A stretch of 64,000 bases of DNA from contig JAIQDT010000677.1 of assembly GCA_021521415.1 (NCBI GenBank), positions 248,001 to 312,000 on the forward strand, in the 5' to 3' direction. Every line of letters starts with the position of its first letter. Position 1 is the stretch's first letter. Source of the DNA: Bidens hawaiensis. Its lineage: Eukaryota; Streptophyta; Magnoliopsida; Asterales; Asteraceae. The translations under genes were made by a program, and so were the position numbers. The notes under the pieces were generated by a model. The model was not told where the DNA came from, searched no databases, and saw only the letters and a list, made by a program, of their open reading frames with translations. Positions 33,901-43,614 of this stretch are shown here, one piece after another.

Positions 33901-35121
33901 ATGTGTGAAATTTGTAATGGAACTCACTTTATCATTAAATGTCCATACTACAGTAACCTTAATTGTGATACGTGTGGTGATCCTCATTTACACTATGATT
34001 GTCCATACAAGGGTTCTAGCTTTATTTGTTATGGATGCGCTGGTTGTCATATGACTCGTGCATGTCCATATAATCGTACTAACCCCTATGTGCAGCAACA
34101 GTCTTATCTTTCACAGGGGTCCTCATCATATTATAATGAACCAGATCAGGGATATCAATACAAACATGGGCAAGATTATGGTCAACATTCCGAGAGCAAC
34201 CCCAACAGGGGTGACGAGGCGTATTTGAATAAGATCGAGGAATTGTTGACCCGACCACTGGAGAAGGATGCCCAATACCAACAAACATTAGCTGAACATG
34301 ATGCTATACTAAGAAATCAACTATCTGTTTTTGCAGGTCTCCAGGATGCAGTTAAAGAAATCTCCAGAATATTGACAAAGGTGGAAGACGAGTCAAAGTA
34401 GATGCCCAAATGCGTGTACGAGTCAGATAGCGATTTTATTCAAGAAACCAAAGAGGAGAGCATGCAATAAGAGCAGCAACCGACGCCTGGTTATAAGGAT
34501 GATGCAGAAGGCAACTATTTGGTACACATGAATCGATTGGGCGAGTTGTTCCCGATGTTTCTAGAAGAAGGGAAAGAGCCAATAATGGAGTATATAGATG
34601 ATTTAGAGGAGAAGATTCCAGATACGGAGACAGGAGTGGCTGATAAAGTCCCACCTCAGGCCACACAAGCATGCGTTGTTGATTTTTCAGGTTGTTACAG
34701 TGACTTTGATGATGAAATAAATGAAGAAGAGTGGGCTTCTTATCAGAGGTCATTAGTGAAGAAAGTAGAGATATAGGATGACGTGGATTTGGGGGATTCA
34801 CTTGAGTTGATGTATGGCGTTGAGGAAAAGGTTGATAATAAGTTATGTAAGGAGGATGAGTTTTTGGATTTGGAGTTAGAAGGTTTGCCCGAGTATTATG
34901 AAATAGGTGAGTTCGATTCGGAGGGTGACTTAGCATTTTTTGAAGCCCTACTAGAAGATAATGAAGTGGTGGTAGAGGAAGAACACCACAGGTGGCCCGT
35001 GGAAATTATAATAAATGTCGCTCAAAAATTTAAACCACGGGAGAAGGCGAAGAAAAGAGTATTTGCGAATCGAAACTATTTTCAAGTCAGAGGATGGTCT
35101 ACGGGACAAAGAAGCCATTGA
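33901..35121 (+). pseudogene. Athila-like gag with three cysteine knuckles, element C
   Basis: The N-terminal 65 residues contain three CxxC...H...C units: CEICNGTHFIIKC, CDTCGDPHLHYDC and CYGCAGCHMTRAC, a spacing unlike the single classic CX2CX4HX4C knuckle. A Tyr/Gln-rich segment follows, then a helix typical of Athila gag C-termini (AYLNKIEELLTR...LAEHDAILRNQLSVFAGLQDAVKEI). Stops at 34399, 34468 and 34773 break the acidic remainder (DLELEGLPEYYEIGEFDSEGD). The frame then approaches the right arm. The upstream capsid part of gag is absent. Confidence 0.65.
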
Positions 35122-35174
35122 AGTTCAAGAACGACCAGTCTTCTCGATACATGCCATGCATTCGGCTCTTGCCA

Positions 35175-35310
35175 GGTAAGTTTAAATATAGGTGGTCTGA
35201 CCCGTTACTGATTTTTAATTCTAATTTAATATTTTACGGTTCCACCATTAATATATTACTTTTTGATAAATTCCGGGTGGAACTAAACGGGTTGGACAGG
35301 GTCCAGATCA
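35175..35310 (+). repeat. Right arm of inverted repeat; possible integrase C-terminus
   Basis: In one frame it reads PGKFKYRWSDP...FYGSTI...KFRVELNGLDRVQ, resembling the GKxxxRWSGP...G...F-VNGQRLK pattern at the end of Athila integrase. The arm starts at CCAGGTAAGT, a perfect splice-donor-like string, and ends at the element boundary. Confidence 0.6.
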
Positions 35311-35315
35311 ATGTT

Positions 35316-36785
35316 AATTAATCAAAGGAAGTTGATGGGTTATGCCTACTGTCAGAAAGAGACAAAGGAGCTCCGTGAGATTGTTACGTCTCAGGGGGTG
35401 AAAATAAAGGAGCAAGAGGATCTTATTCTGCAGCTGACATGCAAAGAAGATGTACTTAAGAAGCTAAAGAATGATGATGAAGATCCTGAAGCCTCAGGTG
35501 CTGGAGGTAATGAGCCGATACAAGCTCATGGTTCATCCTCTGGTATTCGACGAATATACAACCTATTGAGTCGATAAAGGCCAATACTGTCATATTTGGG
35601 GACAATATAGGGGTGGTGAGGAGCATAGTGAATGCAGAAGAGATTGAGGAGGGACAGTTTGTTGATCGGTCCTTGACACGCGAGCAGATTTCTATACTGT
35701 TGGGTCTTAATGATGAAGAACTTGACGCATTAGAGGCCAAGGATGATGTTGAAGTTGTGAATGACGAGGAAGTATTACAAGATCTGACGATTCCTATGAA
35801 TACGTCGTTATTTATGAAGATGAGGAGGTAGAGATCGAAGATGTGACGGATGAGGAATACCTTATTTATTTCAATGATCAAATGTTGATTAGGGTGCTCC
35901 TATATTTACTGAAGAAATGTTAAAGCGGCTGAAGACCATCTGGATAAGGTGTCAAAGGGTAAAGAGGAGACGTTTGAGTCAAATCCAAATCCGTCGATTG
36001 AGGATATTCAAGGTTGGTTCGCATATCGATACAAACGGTTGCGTAAGATTATTGAAGCATACAGGTATGTGGATAAAGAGCAAAAGCAGGAAGCAGCTAC
36101 ACACGCTAAAGCCAGTCAAAAGACTACATTCAAGGTCGTGTCTACTGTGAAAGGTGATATTATTTCCTGGCTTTATGATTCGGAATTAAAGGTCTGAATT
36201 GTCAAATGGGAGAATGATGTTCAATACCATCAGAACATCACTGACGTTCTCTCATTACCGCGGTGGGATGTGTGTACCCTCGCAAATCGACCTTTCTTGA
36301 ACCGTGATAGAAATCGGAATGCAGAATGGTTTCACCAACACCTGATGTTCGTAGTAAACCGCGGGTTCAAATTCATTGAGCCGCAAATTCCGATCTGTAA
36401 ACGTATCAATGATATAGATCCACGTACGGGTTGGAGGAAGCTTGTGCTTAAAGTAAAACCACCAAAGACGATGAAGTACGTACCTGTGAAGACTTTCCCG
36501 CAAGGTCTTCACATATCGTTTAATCGATGGTACTATGATAATCGTACCGGCGAGGCCGTCATTGTTCTGGGTAAAGGCTTGAAGACCAGTTTTATTAGAG
36601 TTATCGACCTGATGTGGCTCGTTAACTAGTCTGAAACCGAAAATGACGTGCTGTTCAAAGATAAGATATTGATTGAGCGCCAAGAAGATTATGATCGAGC
36701 TATACAATTCCAACGTGTCGTGCGTGTGTGTCACGAGTTCGGGATTCATAGTTGTCGAGATTGGGTGTCGAAGCGTTTCAAGTAA
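35316..36785 (+). pseudogene. Third (post-pol) Copia ORF, 3' part
   Basis: It continues the frame cut by element C: MGYAYCQKETKELREIVTSQ and a short coiled-coil-like stretch (KIKEQEDLILQLTCKEDVLKKL), then an acidic region (EELDALEAKDDVEVVNDEE). After stops and frameshifts at about 35573, 35829-35910, 36195 and 36627 come a basic segment (DIQGWFAYRYKRLRKIIEAYRYVDKEQKQ), a Trp/Arg/Lys-rich domain (CTLANRPFLNRDRNRNAEWFHQHL...TGWRKLVLKVKPPK) and a C-terminus ending SKRFK. I do not recognise a domain. It lies directly before the PPT and 3' LTR. Confidence 0.6.
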
Positions 36786-36803
36786 AGTAAAGACAAAGAG
36801 CTC

Positions 36804-36819
36804 AAGACGAGGGGGTGTT
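36804..36819 (+). other. Copia polypurine tract
   Basis: AAGACGAGGGGGTGTT directly precedes the 3' LTR start TGTTAGTG. Confidence 0.75.
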
Positions 36820-37399
36820 TGTTAGTGCACGATTTTGGCGTCTTGAGTCTTTGTATTTATTATTATTATAATGAAAAAGATATTTATCTTTATTAAGTTA
36901 GTTCGTTAATGTAAGACTAGTTCGTTAAGGATGTTTAACGAACTAGCCAGTTCGTTTAATGTAACACCCATTCGTTAAGGATGTTTAACGAATGGGCTTA
37001 TAGTTCTTTATGTATGTTCCCATTCGTCATGGAATGTTGACAAATGGGGCATAACGAATCGTTGATTCGTTATGTTTCCTTATTGAGTCTGTAAAGTTAA
37101 CAAATTGGACTCCAATTCGTTATGGGATGTGTAACGAATTGGGTCCATCTTCTATATATAGAGGGTTAGTCCTCTGATAATTTAAGTGTTGATTGATAAA
37201 GTAATAAAACTCTGTCCAAGTTTCCTCTCGATCAATCCTTCGTTTAATCTATTACTATTACACATATCTAATAACTAATATACATATATATATATATATA
37301 ACATTAAGAGTAATATCTAGAACTAGATCCTATTAAGGTATAGTTAGATCTACGATTGATAATCGATATTATCTAGATCTAAGGTTACGGGTTTCAACA
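36820..37399 (+). repeat. Copia 3' LTR (580 bp)
   Basis: It carries both same-loop hairpins (36917-36946 and 36967-36996, each a perfect 12-bp stem around GGATGT) and a TATA-like CTATATATAGAG (37152-37163) followed by a small GAGGGTTAGTCCTC hairpin. This block is missing from the 5' LTR. Confidence 0.92.
37151..37163 (+). promoter_or_regulatory. TATA-like box in the Copia 3' LTR
   Basis: TCTATATATAGAG is the best TATA match in the LTR. It lies in the segment deleted from the 5' LTR. Confidence 0.6.
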
Positions 37400-38497
37400 A
37401 TAATGTAATATTGTTAATTAACATATTAAAATGTAAGTACAAGTATTTTATAAAAGATCATATTATTTATTATTTATCATTTACAATAGAAATCTTTATT
37501 AATAACAAAACTATATATAACTATATCAAATGTATTTTTAATTTAAAAGAAAACAAATATCTTTTTGTAGACTATAAAATCTTTATAAAAACTTATTCAA
37601 GTATTTTTATGTGTATTATATAAATAAAACATATTTATTACGATAAAACTTAATAAAATTTATAATATATTAATGAAATAAATAGCTTTTGTATGATTGC
37701 ACCCGATCATCATCGATTTCCAGATCCTCTATCTAGTTTTAGATTCGTCATTGAAATTATATTTATTCCCGCAACTATTCTTTATTACCTTATTCATTTT
37801 ATCTCTTGCTTAATCGCTAAGGTGAGTAATCACTCCCCTTTAAACTTATTTTTAAATCTTTTTTTGGGGGCATATGCGTACTTTATCTTTTTGTCTATTA
37901 TATAGTATCCACAACTTGCAACCGTTAATCCTTATGTGTATATAAGTTTATGCTTAACTTGATATTTGCTTACTTGCTTTATTTGAATATATTTCGGAGA
38001 AGTCCAACATATTCTCATTATCGTATTATCATACGACTGTCGTAGTGGCCGGAGCCCGATCGCATTGGCAATGGTTTCACCGACACTCATTACTTGCTTA
38101 ACGATTTCATTGTTTATACTCACAGATAACAGTTTTGCCTATTTTTATTCATTCATTTATACATTATATATTACCATTTCTGTTTTTGTCAAAACTGGTG
38201 ATCTACTCACTCAACATGTGTTGTTGACAAATAAATATTTTGTAGGCTTTTGCAGGTTATAGAATGGATTGCTTATCGAACTGAAGCTCACGTAGAGATA
38301 ACTTTAGAATAATAAACATAAACAAGAATAGTTGGTTTTGTATTTGTAATTTTCTTTATTTTTGTTGTATTTGAATGTTGTTTGATAATAAATAAATTAA
38401 TTAGATATTGTCGCTTTATAATTTCATGATAGTACCTTATGAGCTGTGAACAATCAGCTCACGCCCCGGCATTTCCGCCGTAGGTTGGGGTGTGACA
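37400..38497 (+). mobile_element. Second Tekay-like LTR, right piece, 5'-LTR position
   Basis: It aligns with 470-1186 plus 3374-3809 of the first LTR and ends GGGGTGTGACA at 38497. A PBS follows. The first 68 bases repeat 18671-18738, so the Copia insertion is flanked by overlapping host sequence. Confidence 0.88.
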
Positions 38498-38500
38498 GAT

Positions 38501-38512
38501 TGGTATTAGAGC
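38501..38512 (+). other. Primer-binding site after the second Tekay-like LTR
   Basis: TGGTATTAGAGC, one base from the first copy's TGGTATCAGAGC. The next about 35 bases match 3825-3860, then the match stops at about 38548 where element D begins. Confidence 0.85.
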
Positions 38513-38548
38513 CGAAGGTTTAAGATAGGTCGTTAGTGGTGCCTTACT

Positions 38549-39627
38549 ATCGGACTAAAAATTTAAAATTTCCCCCATCTCCCCACTTGAGGTTTACATT
38601 GTCCTCAATGTTAAGATTTTTAAACAATTAACGAACATTTGAGGGACGGAGTTAAATTTGGCTGCTTAACCAATTTAAAACTCGGGGCTCTAATGTGATG
38701 GTTTAACTAAACAATTATACAATTACACTTCTAACATTTAAAACAAAAATAACAAAATAGATTACGAAACTGAAATCACCTGATATGAATGACAATGCAA
38801 TGCAAAAATGTGGCTCGTGAACTCTCGTAAACACTCGTGCTCACTCATTTCATCCAAGTACCAACCGAAAAACCAAATCTGAAAAGTCTCGAGACATGTA
38901 AAAGAAAGCTTCTCACAAGTGTAAGACATAGGTCTTTTGAGAGTTATGTAAAAAAATGATTTTCTTTGTTAATTTTATCAAAACAATTACCGTGCCGAAT
39001 TAATTAATTTAATAATAAATTTTGTTAAACTAATTAAAAATGTTAAAAGACCTAACTCACTTTATTAGGAATCACGATTGCATTTAGCGTATGCAACAAG
39101 GTGAGGTCTCGTGAGGGTTAATAGTGAACTAAACCCACAAAGTTCCAAATACAACAAAATATACACGTACCTGGATTAACCATAGAAAAAAGAACATGAA
39201 AGCACTCTAGGTAGCTTAACTGAAACCTCGTTTTATGAAAAAAACTTTACCGAACGCATCAAAATTCCAACTTTTCTCGTGCGTTATCCCCACACTTAGT
39301 TTTTGCTATGATAATACGCTTAAAATACAATTAGTAATATAATAACTAAAACAAAATGCAAACAAAAAATATACAAAATGTACAATTACCATCCTTTTGA
39401 AACTTGTATGGCATTCAGGGTGGGCATCTGGCCCACTCTCGTGCAACCTTCTCACTATAAGCACGCTTTTCTTCAATCATTTGTTGCCAGTCTTTTGATT
39501 GATCAGGATCTGACCCGAACATCCTCAATCTCCACTCTTGATCATTTTGGTTGGGTGGATGGCTCACCTTCTTCTTCCTTGGTTGGCTACCTTTCTCTGC
39601 CACTTTATCGCTTTGTGATTTCTGAAA
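38549..39627 (-). other. Element D 3' non-coding region
   Basis: It includes the conserved GAGGACAATG block near 38600 and a GTCTCGTGAGGGTT segment (39103-39118, plus strand) whose complement matches AACCCTCACGAGACC in element A (9553-9567). Element A and D are therefore related beyond the protease. No gene is seen. Confidence 0.6.
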
Positions 39628-40179
39628 TCAATTCTTCTGAACTGACTTGTCAATCACAAAACATTCCACTTTTGTGTGATCCTTGTCCAAGAATACACAC
39701 TTGTCAACAAGAAGGTTAGTAGCATTTTCAAACAATGATAACCGTTTATCACGGTCTCCACACTTGACTCCCAAAATCCCCTTAGCACAATCAACTACCA
39801 CATGTGTTGTGGCAAGGAACGGCCTACCGAATATGACTTGTGGTTTTGTATTATTCACACGTTTAGCATAGTCAAGTACAAGAAAGTCAAATGGGTAGAA
39901 AAATTCCTTCACCTGAACCATTACATTAGTCACCATGCCCCGAGGGAGTGTATGAGTTTGGTCCGCCAACACCACGGTGGTGTTTACCCTTTCTAACGGG
40001 CCAAATTCAAACTCATCATATAAACTGCCGGGCATGATGCTAACACATGCTCCAAGATCTAGAAGTGCCCCATCAGTTTTAAATTCCCCAATTTGAATTG
40101 ATAAAAACGGCACTCCCGGTTCATGGAGTTTACTCAGGGTGGTATTAGATTCCCCAATTTGAATTGATAAAAACTGCAC
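39628..40179 (-). pseudogene. Athila-type aspartic protease of element D
   Basis: The 183-residue open frame has LLDLGACVSIMPGSLYDEFEFGPL (active-site DLGA), TTVVLADQTHTLPRGMV and VIFGRPFLATTHVVVDCAKG. It is closely similar to 8723-9210 (LLDLGACVSILPGSLYDQYNFGPL). A short N-terminal duplication of FLSIQIGE occurs (LSIQIGESNTTL then LSIQIGEFKTD). It ends after DKSVQKN with a stop. The usual RT should follow but does not. Confidence 0.87.
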
Positions 40180-40429
40180 TCTTTTGCAACTTTGTCATAT
40201 ATGCTGCGAACTCACCAATCTATTTTGACATTGCTTCCACCGATTTATCCCGTAACTCAAACTGCTTCTTGGTGTCAATCTGATTATCCGTCACGATCCT
40301 CAGCAACGCATCCAACTTCGAGTGCACAGACTTGTCCGAATTTCCCGAGGACCCTTACTGCTGGTCCTGATTCTGATTACCCGATGAATTACCGCCTCGG
40401 TTATCGTCTCTGTTATACCCCCAATTCTG

Positions 40430-42051
40430 ATTATATGAACTTTGCTGCTAGTAACCGCCATTGCGGTAATTTTCCTGCTGTTTGTTCTGGTTCGACCCCT
40501 GAAAGTTCGGATTCGACTGGCTAGCCGCTTTCCTATATCGAAAGTTCGGGTGGTTCCTCAGGCCCGGGTGATAGGTGTTTGAGTTATATTCTTCGCCGTT
40601 GGAATCTCCGTAAGCATAGTTAACCTCCTCAGGATCCTCATCATCATCATCATACTCGGGGGCAATTTTCTGACTTGTGCCCGAGTTCACCACAATCCTC
40701 ACAAAATGGGAATTTCCACCCGACTTTACCAACCTCCTTCCTCTTATATTTTCTGTACACATCCAACTCCCGTTCTAACTCAGTTATCCGTTCAGATTCA
40801 CTTGTGACTGATCTTACTGATTTGGTGCTAACCTGTTTCCTTCTTCTTTCTGCAGCTACTTCTGACTTAAAATCTTCACACATGAACTCAAGAAAATCCC
40901 AGTCGTCTACTTCAGATTGGTTCAATAGATGACCATCACACGAGGCTTTCAAATGTTTTCTGTCTTCTTAGGTTAACCTGTCAACAAATCACTACACTAA
41001 TTCCCACAACTCAATCTGATGGTGCGGGCACTTTCTGATCATCTCTTTGAACCGGGTAAACATCTCGTGAAATAGCTCACCCTGTAACTGTGAAACATGG
41101 CGAATCTCCATTCGGGCCTTTTTTATCTTTGATTGTGAATAATACTCGTTCAAGAATACCTGCTGCACCGTTTTTGATACTATATATCGTAACGAGTTAA
41201 ACCGGTGTTTTGATTTTTCTTTCAATGAGAACTAGAATAACCGTAACTGAACCTCATCCTGGTCAAACATACCATCGCCAATCGACCCGCAAATAGCTGA
41301 AAAATCGGACAAGTGTGAATATGGATCCTCAGAAGCTATTCCTTGAAAATGTTGCACGATGTTAATGTAAGACGGTCGGGACTTAAATGCCTGGTGTCCG
41401 GCACTCGTACATGTGGGACAATCGGGGATGCTCCTTCTGAAATAGTCGGTTTGAACCGACGGTTAACACCCTGAACTGGGGTTATATAATTTCTCCTTCA
41501 CCCCGCTGGATTAACCAAGTCACCTTTGTTAACATGAATTCCCTCAACTCTGTTAACCCTTTTAACACTGTTTCTCCCAATACCGTTTCTACCCCTGTTT
41601 CGATTAACAAATCCATCTCGTCTCTGGTTCACCGGTGCTTCTACCTCTTCGTCCCAACCAACATTCATTTCATTATCTGGCTCAAACTAAACATTATGTC
41701 TGACTTTCCAATCATCCCCATTACTGCCATCCTCCCCTTGATATATTTCATTCCATTCCCCGTCTTTTTCATCCTCAGTATTAATACTAACATAATCCTC
41801 ATCAGGGTTAATCTGAACTCTGCGTCTGGGGGTATTATGTGGGATGATGGTCCGGCCTGATCAACGTTTCGGTTTTGGTTTCTGGATAAACGAGCTGAAT
41901 TATTTGTGTTTTGTTGTTAGTTAGAAATTATTGGTGGAAGTTGGTCATTTGGTGGGTCTTGGTTATTATTGTGGTTTGGGTGGAATATGTTGTCTAAATT
42001 GACTGAGTTAGGGTTCGGATCTTGATTTTCGTGTTGGTTTTGACCTTCCAT
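40430..42051 (-). pseudogene. Athila-type gag of element D, frameshifted
   Basis: It starts MEGQNQHENQDPNPNSVN at 42051, about 230 bp after the PBS. Broken frames then give PVQGVNRRFKPTISEG (about 41490-41440), the gag core NIVQHFQGIASEDPYSHLSDFSAICGS...DEVQLRLF and KEKSKHRFNSL...QLQGELFHEMFTRFKEMIRKCP (about 41360-41020). A zinc knuckle CEDCGELGHKSENC follows (40708-40664). Several stops and frame changes are present (for example near 41835, 41690, 41500 and 41225). It would have formed the particle shell. Confidence 0.8.
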
Positions 42052-42283
42052 TTCTGATATTCTCAACTGAGCTCAGTTCTGCCTGGCTAATATCTCAATC
42101 TCGAGCTCGAAAATAAGCGGTGACTGTCTACCCGAGTGGCGGGTGTGCATAAATAAGTTACCTGCACAAACAACACACAAATGGGAAAATTAAATTTAAA
42201 CTAAAAACTAAAAATTAAAAATAAACTTAAAACAAAATAAACAAGAAAATCAAAAAAAACACGAAAAAACTAAGCGCACTAAA

Positions 42284-42301
42284 TCCCCGGAAACGACGCC
42301 A
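42284..42301 (-). other. Primer-binding site, tRNA-Asp type (element D)
   Basis: Minus strand TGGCGTCGTTTCCGGGGA, two changes from the perfect site in element C. Confidence 0.83.
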
Positions 42302-42304
42302 TTT

Positions 42305-43559
42305 TGATGCTAGACTGTCGCTATCTAGTAAAAAATAATTAAATCAAGTTTCTAATCACCTAAGCAAGCTAGGGTAAGTAAGGTGTCAAACCACGAGAAG
42401 TGTATTGTCAATGTAATCATGTAACTAATTTCTAATATTATGAAGTAATGAATTGTAGTGCTTATCACACAAGCAAATAGTTTGGTTTTAATACTGATTA
42501 AACATTTTAACAAATTCAAGCAATTAACAAAAGCAAATCACACCCGGGGTTCAAATATGCAAACAAACAGTAATCTCATGCAACCTAACAGATTAACTAC
42601 AATTGATTAACACATACTGATTAACGAGCTAAACCTTAGGCATCAATAATCGCTAACACACGGCACTGGTTATCAAACGGTCCCTACCAGTGTGACTCAA
42701 CTAAGGGCAATTGCATGCTTCATTCTATTCAACTAGTCAAAACAATCATATGAGCAATTATTATAACAACCGACAAACTAATCATTCTGTTCAACGTAAA
42801 CTTAATCCGACTGAATGCATAACAATACTAACATCAATACTCATAGATTAATCCACAATAATTACAAATCATATGTTCTTAGTACATGAAAAAACTGAAA
42901 ATAATTCAAACTTTACATCCCGGGTATGATTCGAAAAGACTAGCCGAGCATCGTCATCGATAGGTCTTCAAATATGATGAGGAAGGACATTAGGATTGAT
43001 CAATATATGATTGGTGGCCCTGGAATTCACCCAAAATCTCCTAATAGTTGTTGGACGTCGTAACCCTCGTTTCGGGTTCGTAAAATAGAAGATAGGTCAA
43101 AACCTGTTTTTCACGTTTTTAAGACCTTCGCGTATCGCGATGGCCAGAGACTCATGACGTCATGTATCGCGACCTAATAAAACCTCATATTTGGATTCCT
43201 CTCGTCGAGAAACCTAAAATTCATATATTATGGGTCCCGTGACTCATTTCCTAGCCCAGGATATGCTCGTTTTACTTCCTGGTCGCATTTTGTCAACCCA
43301 TCTTGTTCAGTTTTAGCATCGGCTTATGATTTCTCATCCATACCCTTCCTGAATCCTTGTAACACTTCCCAAGACATCAAATCATGCTCCGGACTTCCCG
43401 AGATATCATACCATGCTCGTACAAGTCTCAAATTTTGCATCTTTAACAATCAATGACCTAAAATACAAAAGCATGTATGAAGTACCAAAGTTCTAACAAT
43501 ATACTCAATAAAACTACATAATTAATACACAAATATATATACAAAATACCCGACCATCA
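42305..43559 (-). repeat. Element D 5' LTR (1255 bp)
   Basis: On the minus strand it starts TGATGGTCGGGTATTTTG and ends ...CTAGCATCA, three bases before the PBS, just as in element A. No second copy lies in the window. Confidence 0.78.
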
Positions 43560-43614
43560 GTAGAGAGCAACCAGAGATCTCTTAAAGGTTTTTTTTATAT
43601 TATATTATATATAT

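Larger units (their letters stand above)
31017..35310. mobile_element. Element C: rearranged Athila-like retroelement with fold-back arms
   Basis: It is bounded by an exact 5-bp duplication ATGTT (31012-31016, 35311-35315); joining the flanks restores the host Copia frame. Ends are TGATGTGGTC and GGTCCAGATCA. Plus-strand features: an Athila-type PBS (33715), a gag with three cysteine knuckles (33901-35121) and, in my reading, a fragment of integrase C-terminus ending at 35310. Minus-strand features: a GTGTGGGGA-type polypurine tract near 31619 and a CATTGTCCTCAATG block near 32931, both typical of Athila 3' regions. A 136-bp inverted repeat joins the two orientations. No direct LTR pair is apparent. 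It looks like a chimera from autointegration or template switching, integrated as a unit. Confidence 0.75.
18754..37399 (+). mobile_element. SIRE-like Copia retrotransposon, degenerate, with two nested insertions
   Basis: Direct LTRs (18754-19267, 36820-37399), tRNA-Met-type PBS, and domain order gag - protease - integrase - reverse transcriptase - RNase H, which defines Copia. A further open-frame region lies downstream of pol, the position of the env-like ORF in SIRE/Maximus elements. Removing the MITE (22905-23658) and element C (31017-35310) leaves about 13.6 kb, long for Copia but in keeping with a SIRE-like design. All frames are broken. No clean target duplication is seen; instead about 68 bp of host LTR is present on both sides (18671-18738 and 37400-37467). 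Confidence 0.9.
38549..43559 (-). mobile_element. Element D: Athila-like remnant with gag and protease only
   Basis: On the minus strand: 5' LTR 43559-42305 (TGATGGTCGGG...GCATCA), PBS 42301-42284, gag about 42051-40430, protease 40179-39628, then a non-coding 3' part with ACATTGAGGACAATG...CTCAAGTGGGGA near 38610-38575. There is no reverse transcriptase or integrase between protease and 3' region, the same architecture as element A. The 3' LTR is absent. The right flank starts GTAGA but no matching left duplication exists, so the left end was lost by deletion. Confidence 0.85.

Noticed and set aside
30489..36785. Calling the post-pol ORF an envelope protein
   Set aside because: Position fits SIRE env-like ORFs, but no signal peptide or membrane span is seen, so I left the function open.
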